Below are positions 1 through 8,155 of a stretch of DNA of 15,549 nucleotides, piece after piece. This DNA is from Flavisolibacter sp. (lineage in GTDB: Bacteria; Bacteroidota; Bacteroidia; Chitinophagales; Chitinophagaceae): assembly GCA_013695175.1 (NCBI GenBank), contig JACDAZ010000489.1, positions 1 to 15,549 of the forward strand. Direction: 5' to 3'. Position 1 is the stretch's first letter; each line of letters opens with the position of its first letter. Both the position numbers and the translations under genes were made by a program. The notes below the pieces were generated by a model. The model did not search any database and was not told where the DNA came from. It saw only the letters and a list, made by a program, of their open reading frames with translations.

Positions 1-477
1 AGGGAATTGCAGGAAAAAGAATCATTAATGAAAATCCTGGTTCATCTGCAAAACCTTAATAAAAATTTTGATACCCAAAAACCTTTACTTCTTAAAATAG
101 CGCCTGACCTTTCATTAGAACAAATTGACGATGTAATAAGTCTTTCATTGGAAATCAATTTAGACGGCTTGGTTGCTGCAAATACAACCATCAGCAGGGA
201 AAATCTCTTCACTACAAAAAATGAAGTTGAAGAAATAGGTGCCGGAGGTTTGAGTGGAAAACCTTTACAAAGCAGGTCAACAGAGGTGGTAAAATATATA
301 CATCAAAAAACAAATGGAATTATCCCAGTTATTGGAAGTGGGGGAATTTTTACAGCAGAAGATGCAACAGAAAAATTAACCTCAGGAGCTTCCTTGATTC
401 AAGTATGGACAGGTTTTATCTATGAAGGGCCGACCATTGTTAGAGATATATGTAATAAACTTTCATTGAGTAAGTAA
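1..477 (+). CDS. pyrD: Dihydroorotate dehydrogenase (quinone), class 2, C-terminal part
   Basis: This flavoenzyme oxidises dihydroorotate to orotate in pyrimidine synthesis and passes electrons to the membrane quinone pool. The reading frame is open from base 1, so the N-terminal half of a roughly 340-residue family lies outside the window; the TTG at 7 is not a real start. About 158 codons remain. Visible motifs are KIAPDL (substrate and FMN region), GLVAANTTISR with the conserved Asn-Thr-Thr, GGLSGKPL, and the FMN-phosphate loop IPVIGSGGI followed by VWTGFIYEGP, the usual class 2 ending. The membrane-associating N-terminus that would settle class 2 is not visible, but the motif wording fits class 2 better than class 1. 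The last 15 bases overlap the 3' end of rsmE on the other strand. Family assignment is secure; the subclass is inferred. Confidence 0.93.
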   Translation, partial: RELQEKESLMKILVHLQNLNKNFDTQKPLLLKIAPDLSLEQIDDVISLSLEINLDGLVAANTTISRENLFTTKNEVEEIGAGGLSGKPLQSRSTEVVKYIHQKTNGIIPVIGSGGIFTAEDATEKLTSGASLIQVWTGFIYEGPTIVRDICNKLSLSK

Positions 478-1158
478 AACGGCTGCAACAATACCTGCCG
501 TTTCTGTTCGCAATCTTGTTTCACCCAAGGTTACAGGTATAAAATCTTTAGTTATAGCCTGTTCAATTTCAACTGGAGTAAAATCACCTTCCGGTCCTAT
601 TAGTATAATCCGGGAAGCATTTTCCAGTAAAATATTTTCAGTGAGCGACTTCTTCTCTTTCTCTTCACAATGAGCTATAAATTTTTGCTGATAGTCCAGG
701 TCAGTTATTTTTTTAAACTCTGTTGGCTGGTGAAGTTGGGGAAGCCAGCATTGCTGCGATTGTAACATGGCACTGATCATGATAGTTTTCAACCTGTCAT
801 ACCTGAATTTTTCTTTCTCTGTTCTATCACATAATAAGGGGATGATTTCTGTAACCCCGATCTCAGTTGCTTTTTCCAAAAACCATTCAAAACGATTTAT
901 ATTTTTTAAAAGTGATATGGCAATTGTGACAGGATTTCTTTGCCGGGAAATATGAGGTCCAGATAGAATTTCAACAACACATTTTTTTTTATGATCATCA
1001 ACTATAAAAGCTTCTGCCAGCAAACCTTTTCCATTTGTCAATACAACATTCTCTCCTTTTTGTTTACGTAAAACCTGTGTGATATACTTTGAGTTTTCTT
1101 CATTCAGATTTATTACTCCTGAAGCAAGTTCTTCTACATAAAAAAAAGGTAATGCCAT
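463..1158 (-). CDS. rsmE: 16S rRNA (uracil-1498-N3)-methyltransferase RsmE
   Basis: SAM-dependent SPOUT methyltransferase that modifies U1498 of 16S rRNA in the assembled 30S subunit. The 231-residue product starts MALPFFYVEEL, which matches the family opening. A PUA-like N-terminal domain spans about residues 1-70. The trefoil-knot domain follows, with EKATEIGV (about 95-102), GPEGDFT (about 188-194) and LGETRLRTETA (about 211-221), the latter two forming the SAM-binding knot. I chose the ATG at 1158. The frame stays open to 1206, but those extra 16 codons are made of the dnaB terminator hairpin and do not resemble the family, so I reject the longer form. It lies 62 bases downstream of dnaB and ends convergently with pyrD, overlapping it by 15 bases. 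With the terminator only 13 bases ahead of its ATG, expression probably depends on read-through or on a promoter I cannot identify. Confidence 0.93.
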   Translation of the reverse strand: MALPFFYVEELASGVINLNEENSKYITQVLRKQKGENVVLTNGKGLLAEAFIVDDHKKKCVVEILSGPHISRQRNPVTIAISLLKNINRFEWFLEKATEIGVTEIIPLLCDRTEKEKFRYDRLKTIMISAMLQSQQCWLPQLHQPTEFKKITDLDYQQKFIAHCEEKEKKSLTENILLENASRIILIGPEGDFTPVEIEQAITKDFIPVTLGETRLRTETAGIVAAVLLTQ

Positions 1159-1171
1159 AACACGAAGAAAT

Positions 1172-1201
1172 AAAAAAGCCCTGAATATATATGCAGGGCT
1201 T
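1172..1201 (-). terminator. Intrinsic terminator after dnaB
   Basis: Read on the minus strand, an 8-bp perfect stem (AAGCCCTG / CAGGGCTT, 1176-1183 with 1194-1201) closes a 10-base AT loop and is followed by six T residues and then ATTTC. It starts about 20 bases past the dnaB stop, the normal position for a Rho-independent terminator. Its T-run ends 13 bases before the rsmE ATG, so it lies entirely between the two genes. Confidence 0.82.
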
Positions 1202-1220
1202 AACAATTGAATCTATCTAT

Positions 1221-2777
1221 CTAAAATGGGTCTTCTTCATCTGAAAATTCATTCATCCTGCTGCTTGTTTGTATAAACATCCTGGCACCTCCACCACCAT
1301 CAGTATCGGATACTGGCTTCCAGTTTCCGGGTAATCCGGGTCCACCAAACCCTTCACCACCATCATCTTCAATGAATTTTTGAATATGTAATAAAGCTCT
1401 TAGTTTAATATTTTCAAGTGATCCATTTCTGTGTTTTGCAATACGTATATAGGTTTCACCACGATTGCTATCACCCGATTCATTTTGAGTTATCTCGTGG
1501 TATTCCGGTCTGTATAGGAAACAAACCATGTCTGCATCCTGCTCAATAGCTCCTGATTCACGAAGATCACTCAATTGGGGTGTTTTATTTCCGTCCTTTC
1601 TTTTTTCAACTTCACGACTTAACTGAGAAAGAGCAATTATAGGAACCTGTAATTCTTTTGCCAATCCTTTTAAGGATCTTGAAATATTACTGATTTCCTG
1701 CTCACGATTGCCATTCCTGTTTTCACCGGTTCCACTCATTAACTGCAGGTAATCTATTATAATCAACCCTACTTTATTTATATTTTTCATCCTGCGGCAT
1801 TTAGCACGTAGTTCAAAAATGTTTAATGCAGGTGTATCATCAATAAATATAGGAGCCTGTGATAGTCTTTGAATTCCCCTTGCATACAGCTGCTTCATTT
1901 CGTGTTCTTCCATCTTACCCCTCGAAATTTTTTCCAGCCATATTTCACTTTCAGCAGATAATATACGTTGTACCAACTGACCCGCACTCATCTCTAAAGA
2001 AAAAATAGCAACAGGTGTAGGTTTAGTAGGGTGCAAAGCTGCATTACGTGCCAGGTTTAAAGCAAATGCTGTTTTACCAACCGAAGGCCTGGCAGCAAGT
2101 ATGATAAGATCCGTATTCTGCCAACCATAAGTAACTCTGTCGAGTGTAGGATAACCACTGGGTACGCCAGTGATATCTTCATTTTTGTGACGCAGGTCTT
2201 CAATTCTCTGAATAGTTTTTACTAAAACTGAATCAATAGTCTCATAATTATTTCTTAAGTGAGTGGAGGTAACTTCATAGATCTTACTCTCAGCCTGGTC
2301 AAGCAAATCAAAAACATCGGTACTGTCTTCATATGCATCACCAATTATTTCACCACTTATACGTATTAATTCGCGTTGTATAAATTTTTGAAGAATGATT
2401 CTGGAGTGTGCATCAATATTTGCTGAAGAAACAACAGCATTGGTAAGTTTAGTAACATAATAAGGACCACCTACAACTTCCAATTCTTCTAAACTTCTTA
2501 ATTCTTCTACTACAGTTAATATATCTATTGGCTGGCTTTTATTAGCCAGGCTTTTCATTGATTTAAAAATTCGCTGGTGAGCATCTACATAAAAGCACTC
2601 TGGCTTTAATATTTCAACCACAGTATCAAATGCTCCTTTTTCCAGCATAATAGCACCAAGCACTGCTTCCTCTAAATCTTTGGCCTGTGGTGGAACTTTA
2701 CCATAAACCATAGTGCTAATGTCTATGGGCGATTTTCTTCTGGTTTTTCTATCACGATTGAGATTGGTTAAATCCAT
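1221..2777 (-). CDS. dnaB: Replicative DNA helicase DnaB
   Basis: Hexameric 5'-3' helicase that unwinds DNA ahead of the replication fork and contacts primase through its N-terminal domain. The product has 518 residues, slightly longer than the usual 450-500. After a basic N-terminal extension (1-28), the N-terminal helical domain begins around residue 30 with the Q(A)xxLEExVLGAIMLE pattern and runs to about 130. The RecA-like motor follows a linker: Walker A ARPSVGKT at 229-236, Walker B LIIIDYLQL near 338-346, the SQLSREVEKR stretch at 384-393, DLRESGAIEQDAD near 404-415, and the AKHRNG arginine-finger region at 447-452. The tail (about 472-518) is rich in Gly and Asp/Glu and is probably disordered. 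No intein or truncation is seen. The ATG at 2777 fits the family start. It is divergent from pheT across a 479-bp gap, and a terminator separates it from rsmE downstream. Confidence 0.97.
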   Translation of the reverse strand: MDLTNLNRDRKTRRKSPIDISTMVYGKVPPQAKDLEEAVLGAIMLEKGAFDTVVEILKPECFYVDAHQRIFKSMKSLANKSQPIDILTVVEELRSLEELEVVGGPYYVTKLTNAVVSSANIDAHSRIILQKFIQRELIRISGEIIGDAYEDSTDVFDLLDQAESKIYEVTSTHLRNNYETIDSVLVKTIQRIEDLRHKNEDITGVPSGYPTLDRVTYGWQNTDLIILAARPSVGKTAFALNLARNAALHPTKPTPVAIFSLEMSAGQLVQRILSAESEIWLEKISRGKMEEHEMKQLYARGIQRLSQAPIFIDDTPALNIFELRAKCRRMKNINKVGLIIIDYLQLMSGTGENRNGNREQEISNISRSLKGLAKELQVPIIALSQLSREVEKRKDGNKTPQLSDLRESGAIEQDADMVCFLYRPEYHEITQNESGDSNRGETYIRIAKHRNGSLENIKLRALLHIQKFIEDDGGEGFGGPGLPGNWKPVSDTDGGGGARMFIQTSSRMNEFSDEEDPF

Positions 2778-2802
2778 TTTTTTTGGGCAATAAGTTTTTT
2801 TC

Positions 2803-2820
2803 CATTGATTTAAATCAATG
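2803..2820. promoter_or_regulatory. 18-bp perfect palindrome upstream of dnaB
   Basis: CATTGATTT followed directly by AAATCAATG forms a spacer-free perfect palindrome, 25 bases before the dnaB ATG. Neither side has the T-run order needed for a terminator: on the + strand the Ts precede it, and on the minus strand As follow it. A binding site for a dimeric regulator, or a hairpin in the dnaB leader RNA, are both possible. The role is inferred only from shape and position. Confidence 0.4.
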
Positions 2821-3135
2821 ACTTTCGGAGCGGAACAGCCTTGATTTTTTTTTGAATTGTTGGCGGCTTGATTACCTGAAATTTCCTACAGTCAGTCAAC
2901 GAAAATAACTACAGTTATCATTCAAATTTTTTCTTTGTTCACACATTCCATGCACACGCAATTCACATTTCTATATCTTTCCTTCTGCAATTACTTGTTA
3001 TTGCAAATGTGTAGTTTTTTTAAGTAGGAAATGTATTTTTAAATAAATAAAATGAAAAAAAACTTGTAAAAAATTTTGGTGAATTGATGAAGATAACAAA
3101 TTGAATTTCCCAAATACTGTTGTTAATTAAAAAAC

Positions 3136-3149
3136 ATGATTATAATCAT
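3136..3149. repeat. 14-bp perfect palindrome upstream of pheT
   Basis: ATGATTATAATCAT is its own reverse complement and lies about 80 bases upstream of the proposed pheT -7 box. It is made almost wholly of A and T, so chance is a serious alternative in this AT-rich gap. Confidence 0.3.
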
Positions 3150-3229
3150 TATTAAAAAGCAACTCTTGTAATTTATTTAACTACTGCAAACCCATTTCGG
3201 TATTAAGTATTCCATTCTGCTGCAACGTT

Positions 3230-3237
3230 TATCTTTG
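3230..3237 (+). promoter_or_regulatory. Putative -7 promoter box for pheT
   Basis: TATCTTTG matches the Bacteroidota -7 consensus TAnnTTTG exactly and ends 19 bases before the pheT ATG, implying a short leader. I see no clear TTG at the matching -33 position, so the call rests on the -7 box and its placement. Confidence 0.5.
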
Positions 3238-3256
3238 TTCATCTTATATATAAACA

Positions 3257-5692
3257 ATGACCATTTCTTATAACTGGCTTAATGACTATTTACCGGCACT
3301 TGATGAAGGAAAAAAAATTGATCCTGAACAATTAGCAACTATACTTACTTCTATTGGTTTAGAGGTTGAAAAAATAAATACTATTGAAGAAGTAAAAGGA
3401 GGATTACGAGGTTTGGTTATTGGTGAAGTAATGCATGTAAGTCAACATCCTAACGCTGATAAATTAAAACTTACTAAAGTAAATGTTGGAGCTGGTAATT
3501 TAGTACAAATAGTTTGTGGTGCACCCAATGTTGCAGAAGGACAAAAAGTTGTTGTTGCTACTGTTGATACTACTATATACCCTGTTAATAAAGAACCACT
3601 CACTATGAAGGCTATTAAAATCAGAGGTGAAGAAAGTTTTGGGATGATATGTGCTGAGGATGAAATAGGATTGGGCGATTCACATGAAGGTATTTTAGTA
3701 TTACCTGCAAATGCAATGGCAGGAACCACTGCAGAAGATTTTTTCAAACCTTTTTCTGATATTGTTTATGAAATAGGACTCACTCCCAATCGTGCTGATG
3801 CTATGAGCCATTGGGGTGTGGCAAGAGATGTATGTGCTTATCTCTCACATCATTTTAAAAAAGAATTTAAATCAGTTTTACCTGAAGTTGATTTTAAAGT
3901 AGACAATCACTCATTGCCTATAGATGTAACAGTTGAAAATAAAAATTCTTGTCCAAGATATGCCGGTATTTGTATAGCTGGTTTAGAAGTAAAAGAATCA
4001 CCAAAGTGGTTGCAACAAAAATTAAAATCAATAGGATTAAAACCAATCAATAATATTGTTGACATAACCAACTTTATCCAACACGAAACCGGGCAGCCCT
4101 TACATGCTTTTGATTATGATGCCATAACAGGTAAAAAGGTTATTGTAAAAAAATTGCCTGCAGGAACAACATTTATAACATTAGATGAAAAAAGCAGGCA
4201 TCTTCATAATGAAGATTTAATGATATGTAATGAGGCTGAAGGAATGTGTATAGCAGGCGTTTTCGGAGGATTAAAATCAGGTGTCACTACAGGTACAAAA
4301 AACATATTTTTAGAAAGTGCTTTTTTTAACCCTGTTTCAATTCGGAAAACTTCTTTTCGCCATAATCTTAGAACAGACGCTGCAACACGCTTTGAAAAAG
4401 GAATAGACATTTCAAAGACTGTTGAAATATTAAAAAGAGCAGCCATGCTTATTAAAGAAGTAGCAGGTGGCTCTATAGCTTCAGAGATAGTAGATATTTA
4501 TCCTGAACAGGAAGCAAAAAAACAAATCAACTTAACCTTTCAGTATCTCAAAAAATTAAGTGGTAAGTCTTATAATGCAGAAGCTGTTGAAAGCATTTTA
4601 AAAAATTTAGGCTTTGCAATAAAAAATAAAGAATCAGATAAATTACTTATAGAAGTTCCGCATCATAAAAGAGATATATCCTTGCCTGCAGACATTGTTG
4701 AAGAAATTTTAAGGATAGATGGATTGGATAATATAGATATTCCAACAACCATTTCCATTTCCCCTTCGGTTGATGAAAATTTTTTACAGGAAGCGCTTAA
4801 AGAAAAAATATCATCTGTATTAACCGGGATGGGTTTCACAGAAATACTAACCAATTCTATTACCAATTCAAATTATTTTACTGAAGAACAACTGCATAGG
4901 AGTGTAAAACTTTTAAACAATCTTAGTAGCGAATTAAATATTCTGCGACCTTTCATGTTACCTACTGCCCTTGAAGTAGTGGCATTTAACCAAAACAGGA
5001 AGAACCAGGACCTGAAAATGTTTGAATTTGGTAAGACTTATATTAAACAGGAAGAAACATCTTTCAGTGAAGAAAATCATCTTTGCTTTTATATTTCGGG
5101 TTCAAAACATGATCAACACTGGAAACAAAAAGCAGGGGCAATAGATTTATATTACATAAAAGGCGTTGTGGAAGCTTTATTAGATAACCTGCAGGTAAAT
5201 GCTTCATCGGCAGAAGGTGAATTTGATATGCTTGACCAGGTGGTGGAATGGAAACTTAGAAATAAAACAATCGCTGTGGCGGGTGTTGTAAGTAATGCAC
5301 TTGCAGCCAAATTTGATGTAAAACAAACGGTATATTTTGCTGATCTTAAATGGGACCTGATCATTCAATCAGTAAACACAGGTATAAAATATAAAGAAGT
5401 ACCACGATTCCCTGCAGTTGAAAGAGACCTTGCTATGGTAGTTAACATGAATATGAAATACGATCAGATCAAAACCAGGATAACTGATCTGAAGCTGAAA
5501 CAATTAAAGAACATGAGGCTTTTTGATGTATTTCAAAATGAAAAGATTGGAGCTGCCAAAAAATCGGTAGCTATAAATTTTACATTTTTAGATGAGGAAA
5601 AAACGCTTACTGACAAAGAAATCGATACCTTAATGAATAAGATCATGACTTCACTTGAAAAAGATCTTGGTGCTGAAATAAGAAAACAATGA
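3257..5692 (+). CDS. pheT: Phenylalanine-tRNA ligase beta subunit
   Basis: Beta subunit of the alpha2-beta2 enzyme that charges tRNA-Phe; it carries the editing site and much of the tRNA contact. At 811 residues it is full length. It opens MTISYNWLNDYLP, the family start. Domains in order: OB-fold tRNA-binding domain about 40-155 (GEVMHVSQHPNADKLKLTKV); B3/B4 editing domain about 230-390 (CPRYAGICI, NNIVDITNF, QPLHAFDYD, AGVFGG); B5 domain about 410-480; catalytic-like core about 490-690; and a C-terminal FDX-ACB anticodon-binding domain from about 716 (FPAVERDLAMVV) to the end. The pheS partner is not in the window, so the subunits are encoded apart or pheS lies elsewhere, as is common in this phylum. 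No Shine-Dalgarno is seen before the ATG. The last codon overlaps the next gene (ATGA), indicating translational coupling within the pheT-zapA run. Confidence 0.98.
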   Translation: MTISYNWLNDYLPALDEGKKIDPEQLATILTSIGLEVEKINTIEEVKGGLRGLVIGEVMHVSQHPNADKLKLTKVNVGAGNLVQIVCGAPNVAEGQKVVVATVDTTIYPVNKEPLTMKAIKIRGEESFGMICAEDEIGLGDSHEGILVLPANAMAGTTAEDFFKPFSDIVYEIGLTPNRADAMSHWGVARDVCAYLSHHFKKEFKSVLPEVDFKVDNHSLPIDVTVENKNSCPRYAGICIAGLEVKESPKWLQQKLKSIGLKPINNIVDITNFIQHETGQPLHAFDYDAITGKKVIVKKLPAGTTFITLDEKSRHLHNEDLMICNEAEGMCIAGVFGGLKSGVTTGTKNIFLESAFFNPVSIRKTSFRHNLRTDAATRFEKGIDISKTVEILKRAAMLIKEVAGGSIASEIVDIYPEQEAKKQINLTFQYLKKLSGKSYNAEAVESILKNLGFAIKNKESDKLLIEVPHHKRDISLPADIVEEILRIDGLDNIDIPTTISISPSVDENFLQEALKEKISSVLTGMGFTEILTNSITNSNYFTEEQLHRSVKLLNNLSSELNILRPFMLPTALEVVAFNQNRKNQDLKMFEFGKTYIKQEETSFSEENHLCFYISGSKHDQHWKQKAGAIDLYYIKGVVEALLDNLQVNASSAEGEFDMLDQVVEWKLRNKTIAVAGVVSNALAAKFDVKQTVYFADLKWDLIIQSVNTGIKYKEVPRFPAVERDLAMVVNMNMKYDQIKTRITDLKLKQLKNMRLFDVFQNEKIGAAKKSVAINFTFLDEEKTLTDKEIDTLMNKIMTSLEKDLGAEIRKQ

Positions 5693-5973
5693 GTTTAGAT
5701 AATCAATTCAATATTATATACGAAAAGCTGCAGCAGCTTTTAAAACAGCATCATAAACTAAAAAGGGAAAATGAGCAGCTAAAGAAGGATCTCCAGGAAC
5801 AGAAGGATTCAGAAATGCAGGCGCAGCAAAAGATGGAGTACCTGCAACAGCAAATCAGTATTTTAAAACTTGCAGGCGGCGATATGAATGAAGCTGACAA
5901 AAAAGAATTTGAAAAAAAGATCAATAATTACATCAAGGAAATTGATAAGTGCATTGCATTTTTAAGCCAGTAG
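5689..5973 (+). CDS. Small coiled-coil protein of unknown function
   Basis: I do not recognise a named family. The 94-residue product is charged and rich in Gln, Lys and Glu. Residues about 5-60 are a strong predicted coiled coil (repeats such as LQQLLKQHHKLKRENEQLKK), followed by a Gly-Gly break near 63-64 and a second helix ending CIAFLSQ. It has no signal peptide or membrane segment, so it is probably cytosolic. Its ATG overlaps the pheT stop by four bases, and it ends 21 bases before zapA, so the three are very likely co-transcribed. In size and fold style it resembles the gammaproteobacterial division factor ZapB, the partner of ZapA, but no sequence relationship is visible to me. A ZapA partner role is an inference from position and shape only. 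Confidence 0.85.
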   Translation: MSLDNQFNIIYEKLQQLLKQHHKLKRENEQLKKDLQEQKDSEMQAQQKMEYLQQQISILKLAGGDMNEADKKEFEKKINNYIKEIDKCIAFLSQ

Positions 5974-5994
5974 ATTTAGGAACAATAGAATATT

Positions 5995-6303
5995 ATGAGC
6001 GAAGAATTAATACCATTAAACCTTTTGATTGCTGATAGAAATTACCGGGTTAGAATAAACCCCAAAGATGAAGAGGTTGTAAGAAAAACGGTTAAAACAA
6101 TTAATGACAAACTGGTGGAATTTAAAACTCAGTTTGCCGGTAAAGATCTGCAGGATTACATAGCCATGGTATTGGTGTGGTTTGCCACAGAACAAAATGC
6201 TTCCATCTCCAACCAGGTAAACCTCGATCATATTGGTAACCGTTTACAAGCTCTCGAAAATTTAATTGACACCAGTTTAGAGAAATCTTCTGACGTTGTA
6301 TAA
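5995..6303 (+). CDS. zapA: Cell division protein ZapA
   Basis: ZapA crosslinks FtsZ protofilaments and stabilises the Z-ring at midcell. The product has 102 residues, the usual size. The N-terminal half (about 5-55) shows the ZapA pattern: LNLLIADRNYRVRINPKDEE, then a helix with VRKTVKTINDKLVEFKTQF. DLQDYIAMVLVWFATEQ follows, and the C-terminal third (about 75-98) is a coiled-coil helix that would form the antiparallel tetramer. It follows the coiled-coil gene by 21 bases and lies 123 bases before rny, in the pheT-zapA-rny order typical of Bacteroidota. No ribosome-binding site stands out. The family is clear though sequence conservation within it is low. Confidence 0.9.
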   Translation: MSEELIPLNLLIADRNYRVRINPKDEEVVRKTVKTINDKLVEFKTQFAGKDLQDYIAMVLVWFATEQNASISNQVNLDHIGNRLQALENLIDTSLEKSSDVV

Positions 6304-6345
6304 GCAGCTTTTGCTTCGCTTGCAGAACAAATACCATCCATTTAG

Positions 6346-6353
6346 TATCTTCG
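6346..6353 (+). promoter_or_regulatory. Putative -7 promoter box for rny
   Basis: TATCTTCG differs from TAnnTTTG at one base and lies 73 bases before the rny ATG in the only sizeable gap of this gene run. A TTG at 6320-6322 is a possible but rather distant -33 element. An imperfect hairpin (6354-6361 with 6372-6379) starts immediately after the box. Confidence 0.35.
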
Positions 6354-6426
6354 CCCCTACCACTTAAAACAGGTATGGGAATTATTTTAAGATATATTAA
6401 CCACCAAAATTTTAAACAATTAATCA

Positions 6427-7992
6427 ATGGACCCCAATATAATTTCAATCATCATAGCTATAGCCGCCTTTCTAGGAGGCATTATAGCGGGTAAATTCAT
6501 CTTTTCAAAAGACACAAAAAAGAAAGTTGAAGAAGCAGAATCTCATGCTCAAAATTTAATTAAAGAAGCAGAGTTAAGAGCGGAAACAATCCGTAAAGAA
6601 AAAGAAGTTCAGGCTAAAGAAAGATTTATTCAGCTAAAATCTGATCATGACAGGGAAGCGCTGGAAAGAAATAGAAAGATTGGTGATAGTGAAAACAGGA
6701 TAAAGCAAAAAGAACAAACCATTAACCAAAAGACTGAGCAACTGGAAAGGCAGATCAAAGAAAATGAAGCCATAAAACAAAACCTGAACCGCCAGCTTGA
6801 TGTAGTACAGACCAAGCAAAAAGAACTGGAAAAGCACCAGGAAGAGCATAGTCGCAGGCTGGAAAAAATTGCCAACCTCACAGCCGAAGAAGCCAAAGCA
6901 CAATTAATAGAAAGTTTAAAGCAGGAAGCACATTCCCAGGCACTGGGGCTGCAGCAGGACATTATAGATGATGCCAAGCAAAAAGCCAATAAGGAAGCCC
7001 GAAAAATTATCATCCAAAGCATTCAGCGAAATGCTTCAGAACAGGCAATTGAAAATGCTATTACTGTTTTCAACCTGGAAAGCGATGAAATTAAAGGTCA
7101 GATTATTGGAAGAGAAGGCAGAAATATACGTGCTATTGAAGCTGCAACAGGTGTTGATCTGATAGTAGATGATACGCCGGAAGCCATTGTACTTTCCTGT
7201 TTTGATCCAATACGAAGAGAAATAGCCAGGTTAAGCCTTCAAAGACTGGTATCTGACGGACGTATACATCCGGCACGGATTGAAGAAGTGGTAGAAAAAA
7301 CCAAACGCCAGCTTGAAGAACAGGTGATGGAAATAGGTGAAAGAACGGTAATTGAACTAGGTATTCATGGCTTACATAAAGACCTGGTGCGTATTGTAGG
7401 CAGAATGAGATTCCGTTCTTCTTATGGTCAAAATTTACTAATGCACAGTCGTGAAGTGGCAAATCTTTGCGGCATTATGGCTGCAGAATTAGGATTAAAT
7501 CCCAAATTGGCTAAGCGGGCAGGTTTATTACATGATATTGGTAAAGTACCTGATGAAGAAACCGAGTTAAGCCACGCTTTATTAGGTGCCAAGTTAGCAG
7601 AAAAATATGGTGAAAATCCTGCTGTTATTAATGCTATTGGTGCACACCACGATGAAATGGAAATGCAATACGTTATATCTCCCATTGTTCAGGCTTGCGA
7701 TGCTATAAGTGGTGCCCGCCCCGGTGCAAGAAGAGAAATAATGCAGCAGTACCTTCAACGTATAAAAGAGCTGGAAAACCTGGCCTTAAAATATAATGGT
7801 GTTGAAAAGGCATACGCTATTCAGGCAGGCAGGGAGTTAAGGGTAATTGTGGAAGCTGATAAAGTAACGGATTTAGATAGTGACAGGCTTTCTTTTGAAA
7901 TTGCTCAAAAAATACAAACAGAAATGACTTATCCCGGACAAATTAAAGTAACGGTGATTAGGGAAAAAAGAGCTGTAAATGTAGCCCGGTAG
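6427..7992 (+). CDS. rny: Ribonuclease Y
   Basis: Membrane-anchored endoribonuclease that starts decay of many mRNAs. The 521-residue product is full length and shows all expected parts. A single N-terminal transmembrane helix spans residues about 4-26 (isoleucine- and alanine-rich with GGIIAG), and a long coiled coil about 30-190. A KH RNA-binding domain covers about 218-285 with the GxxG loop in [14 protein letters not shown] metal-dependent HD domain follows, with His340 in LLMHSRE, the His369-Asp370 pair in LLHDIGK, and AHHDEM near 406-411. The C-terminal domain ends [14 protein letters not shown], a typical ending for the family. The ATG at 6427 places the anchor at the very N-terminus, as expected. 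It closes the pheT-zapA-rny run and converges on the ubiD-family gene. I found no convincing intrinsic terminator in the 186 bases between them. Confidence 0.97.
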   Translation: MDPNIISIIIAIAAFLGGIIAGKFIFSKDTKKKVEEAESHAQNLIKEAELRAETIRKEKEVQAKERFIQLKSDHDREALERNRKIGDSENRIKQKEQTINQKTEQLERQIKENEAIKQNLNRQLDVVQTKQKELEKHQEEHSRRLEKIANLTAEEAKAQLIESLKQEAHSQALGLQQDIIDDAKQKANKEARKIIIQSIQRNASEQAIENAITVFNLESDEIKGQIIGREGRNIRAIEAATGVDLIVDDTPEAIVLSCFDPIRREIARLSLQRLVSDGRIHPARIEEVVEKTKRQLEEQVMEIGERTVIELGIHGLHKDLVRIVGRMRFRSSYGQNLLMHSREVANLCGIMAAELGLNPKLAKRAGLLHDIGKVPDEETELSHALLGAKLAEKYGENPAVINAIGAHHDEMEMQYVISPIVQACDAISGARPGARREIMQQYLQRIKELENLALKYNGVEKAYAIQAGRELRVIVEADKVTDLDSDRLSFEIAQKIQTEMTYPGQIKVTVIREKRAVNVAR

Positions 7993-8039
7993 GGCATTTA
8001 AGGGGATGGATAAATTAGGGTGCCGGCTTCCGTTCCCTG

Positions 8040-8070
8040 GTTGAACTTTACTTGCGACGCCCCGTTCAAC
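8040..8070. repeat. Inverted repeat between rny and the ubiD-family gene
   Basis: GTTGAAC (8040-8046) and GTTCAAC (8064-8070) are perfect inverted arms around a 17-base GC-richer loop. The next bases are TGTTTAATT, only weakly terminator-like. It could be the 3' structure of the rny transcript or part of a dispersed repeat; only this copy is present here. Confidence 0.35.
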
Positions 8071-8155
8071 TGTTTAATTACTATGTAACAAGAAGGATCA
8101 TTTCCTTATTAATCATACAGTAGCAGAGTATAAATTTTTTTTTCAAATATTCATT

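Larger units (their letters stand above)
2778..3256. other. AT-rich divergent intergenic region between dnaB and pheT
   Basis: This 479-bp stretch holds the upstream regions of two divergent genes. I find no open frame of useful length and no tRNA or recognisable structured RNA. It contains two perfect palindromes (2803-2820 and 3136-3149), a looser inverted repeat TGCAAT/ATTGCA (2986-2991 with 3000-3005), several long T and A runs, and a -7-type box before pheT. No exact TAnnTTTG box faces dnaB; CACATTTG, read on the minus strand near 3010-3003, is one base off. The dnaB promoter is therefore unresolved. Confidence 0.6.

Noticed and set aside
2778..3256. Replication origin or DnaA-box cluster next to dnaB
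   Set aside because: I find no TTATCCACA-like boxes, and AT-richness with palindromes alone is not enough.
2778..3256. T-box or riboswitch leader ahead of pheT
   Set aside because: No T-box motif or terminator/antiterminator pair is visible; the putative promoter leaves a leader of only a few bases.
6304..6426. Possible 6S RNA between zapA and rny, by analogy with the zapA-linked ssrS locus in E. coli
   Set aside because: The gap is only 123 bases, too short for a typical 6S RNA, and no long bulged duplex is visible; only a small imperfect hairpin (6354-6361 with 6372-6379) is present.
6122..6448. Minus-strand open frame of about 108 codons across zapA
   Set aside because: It lies opposite zapA and the rny leader, has no family features and is a shadow frame.
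6645..7022. Long minus-strand frames opposite rny, rich in Ser, Cys and Phe
   Set aside because: They mirror the Lys/Glu/Gln-rich coiled-coil region of rny and have no independent support.
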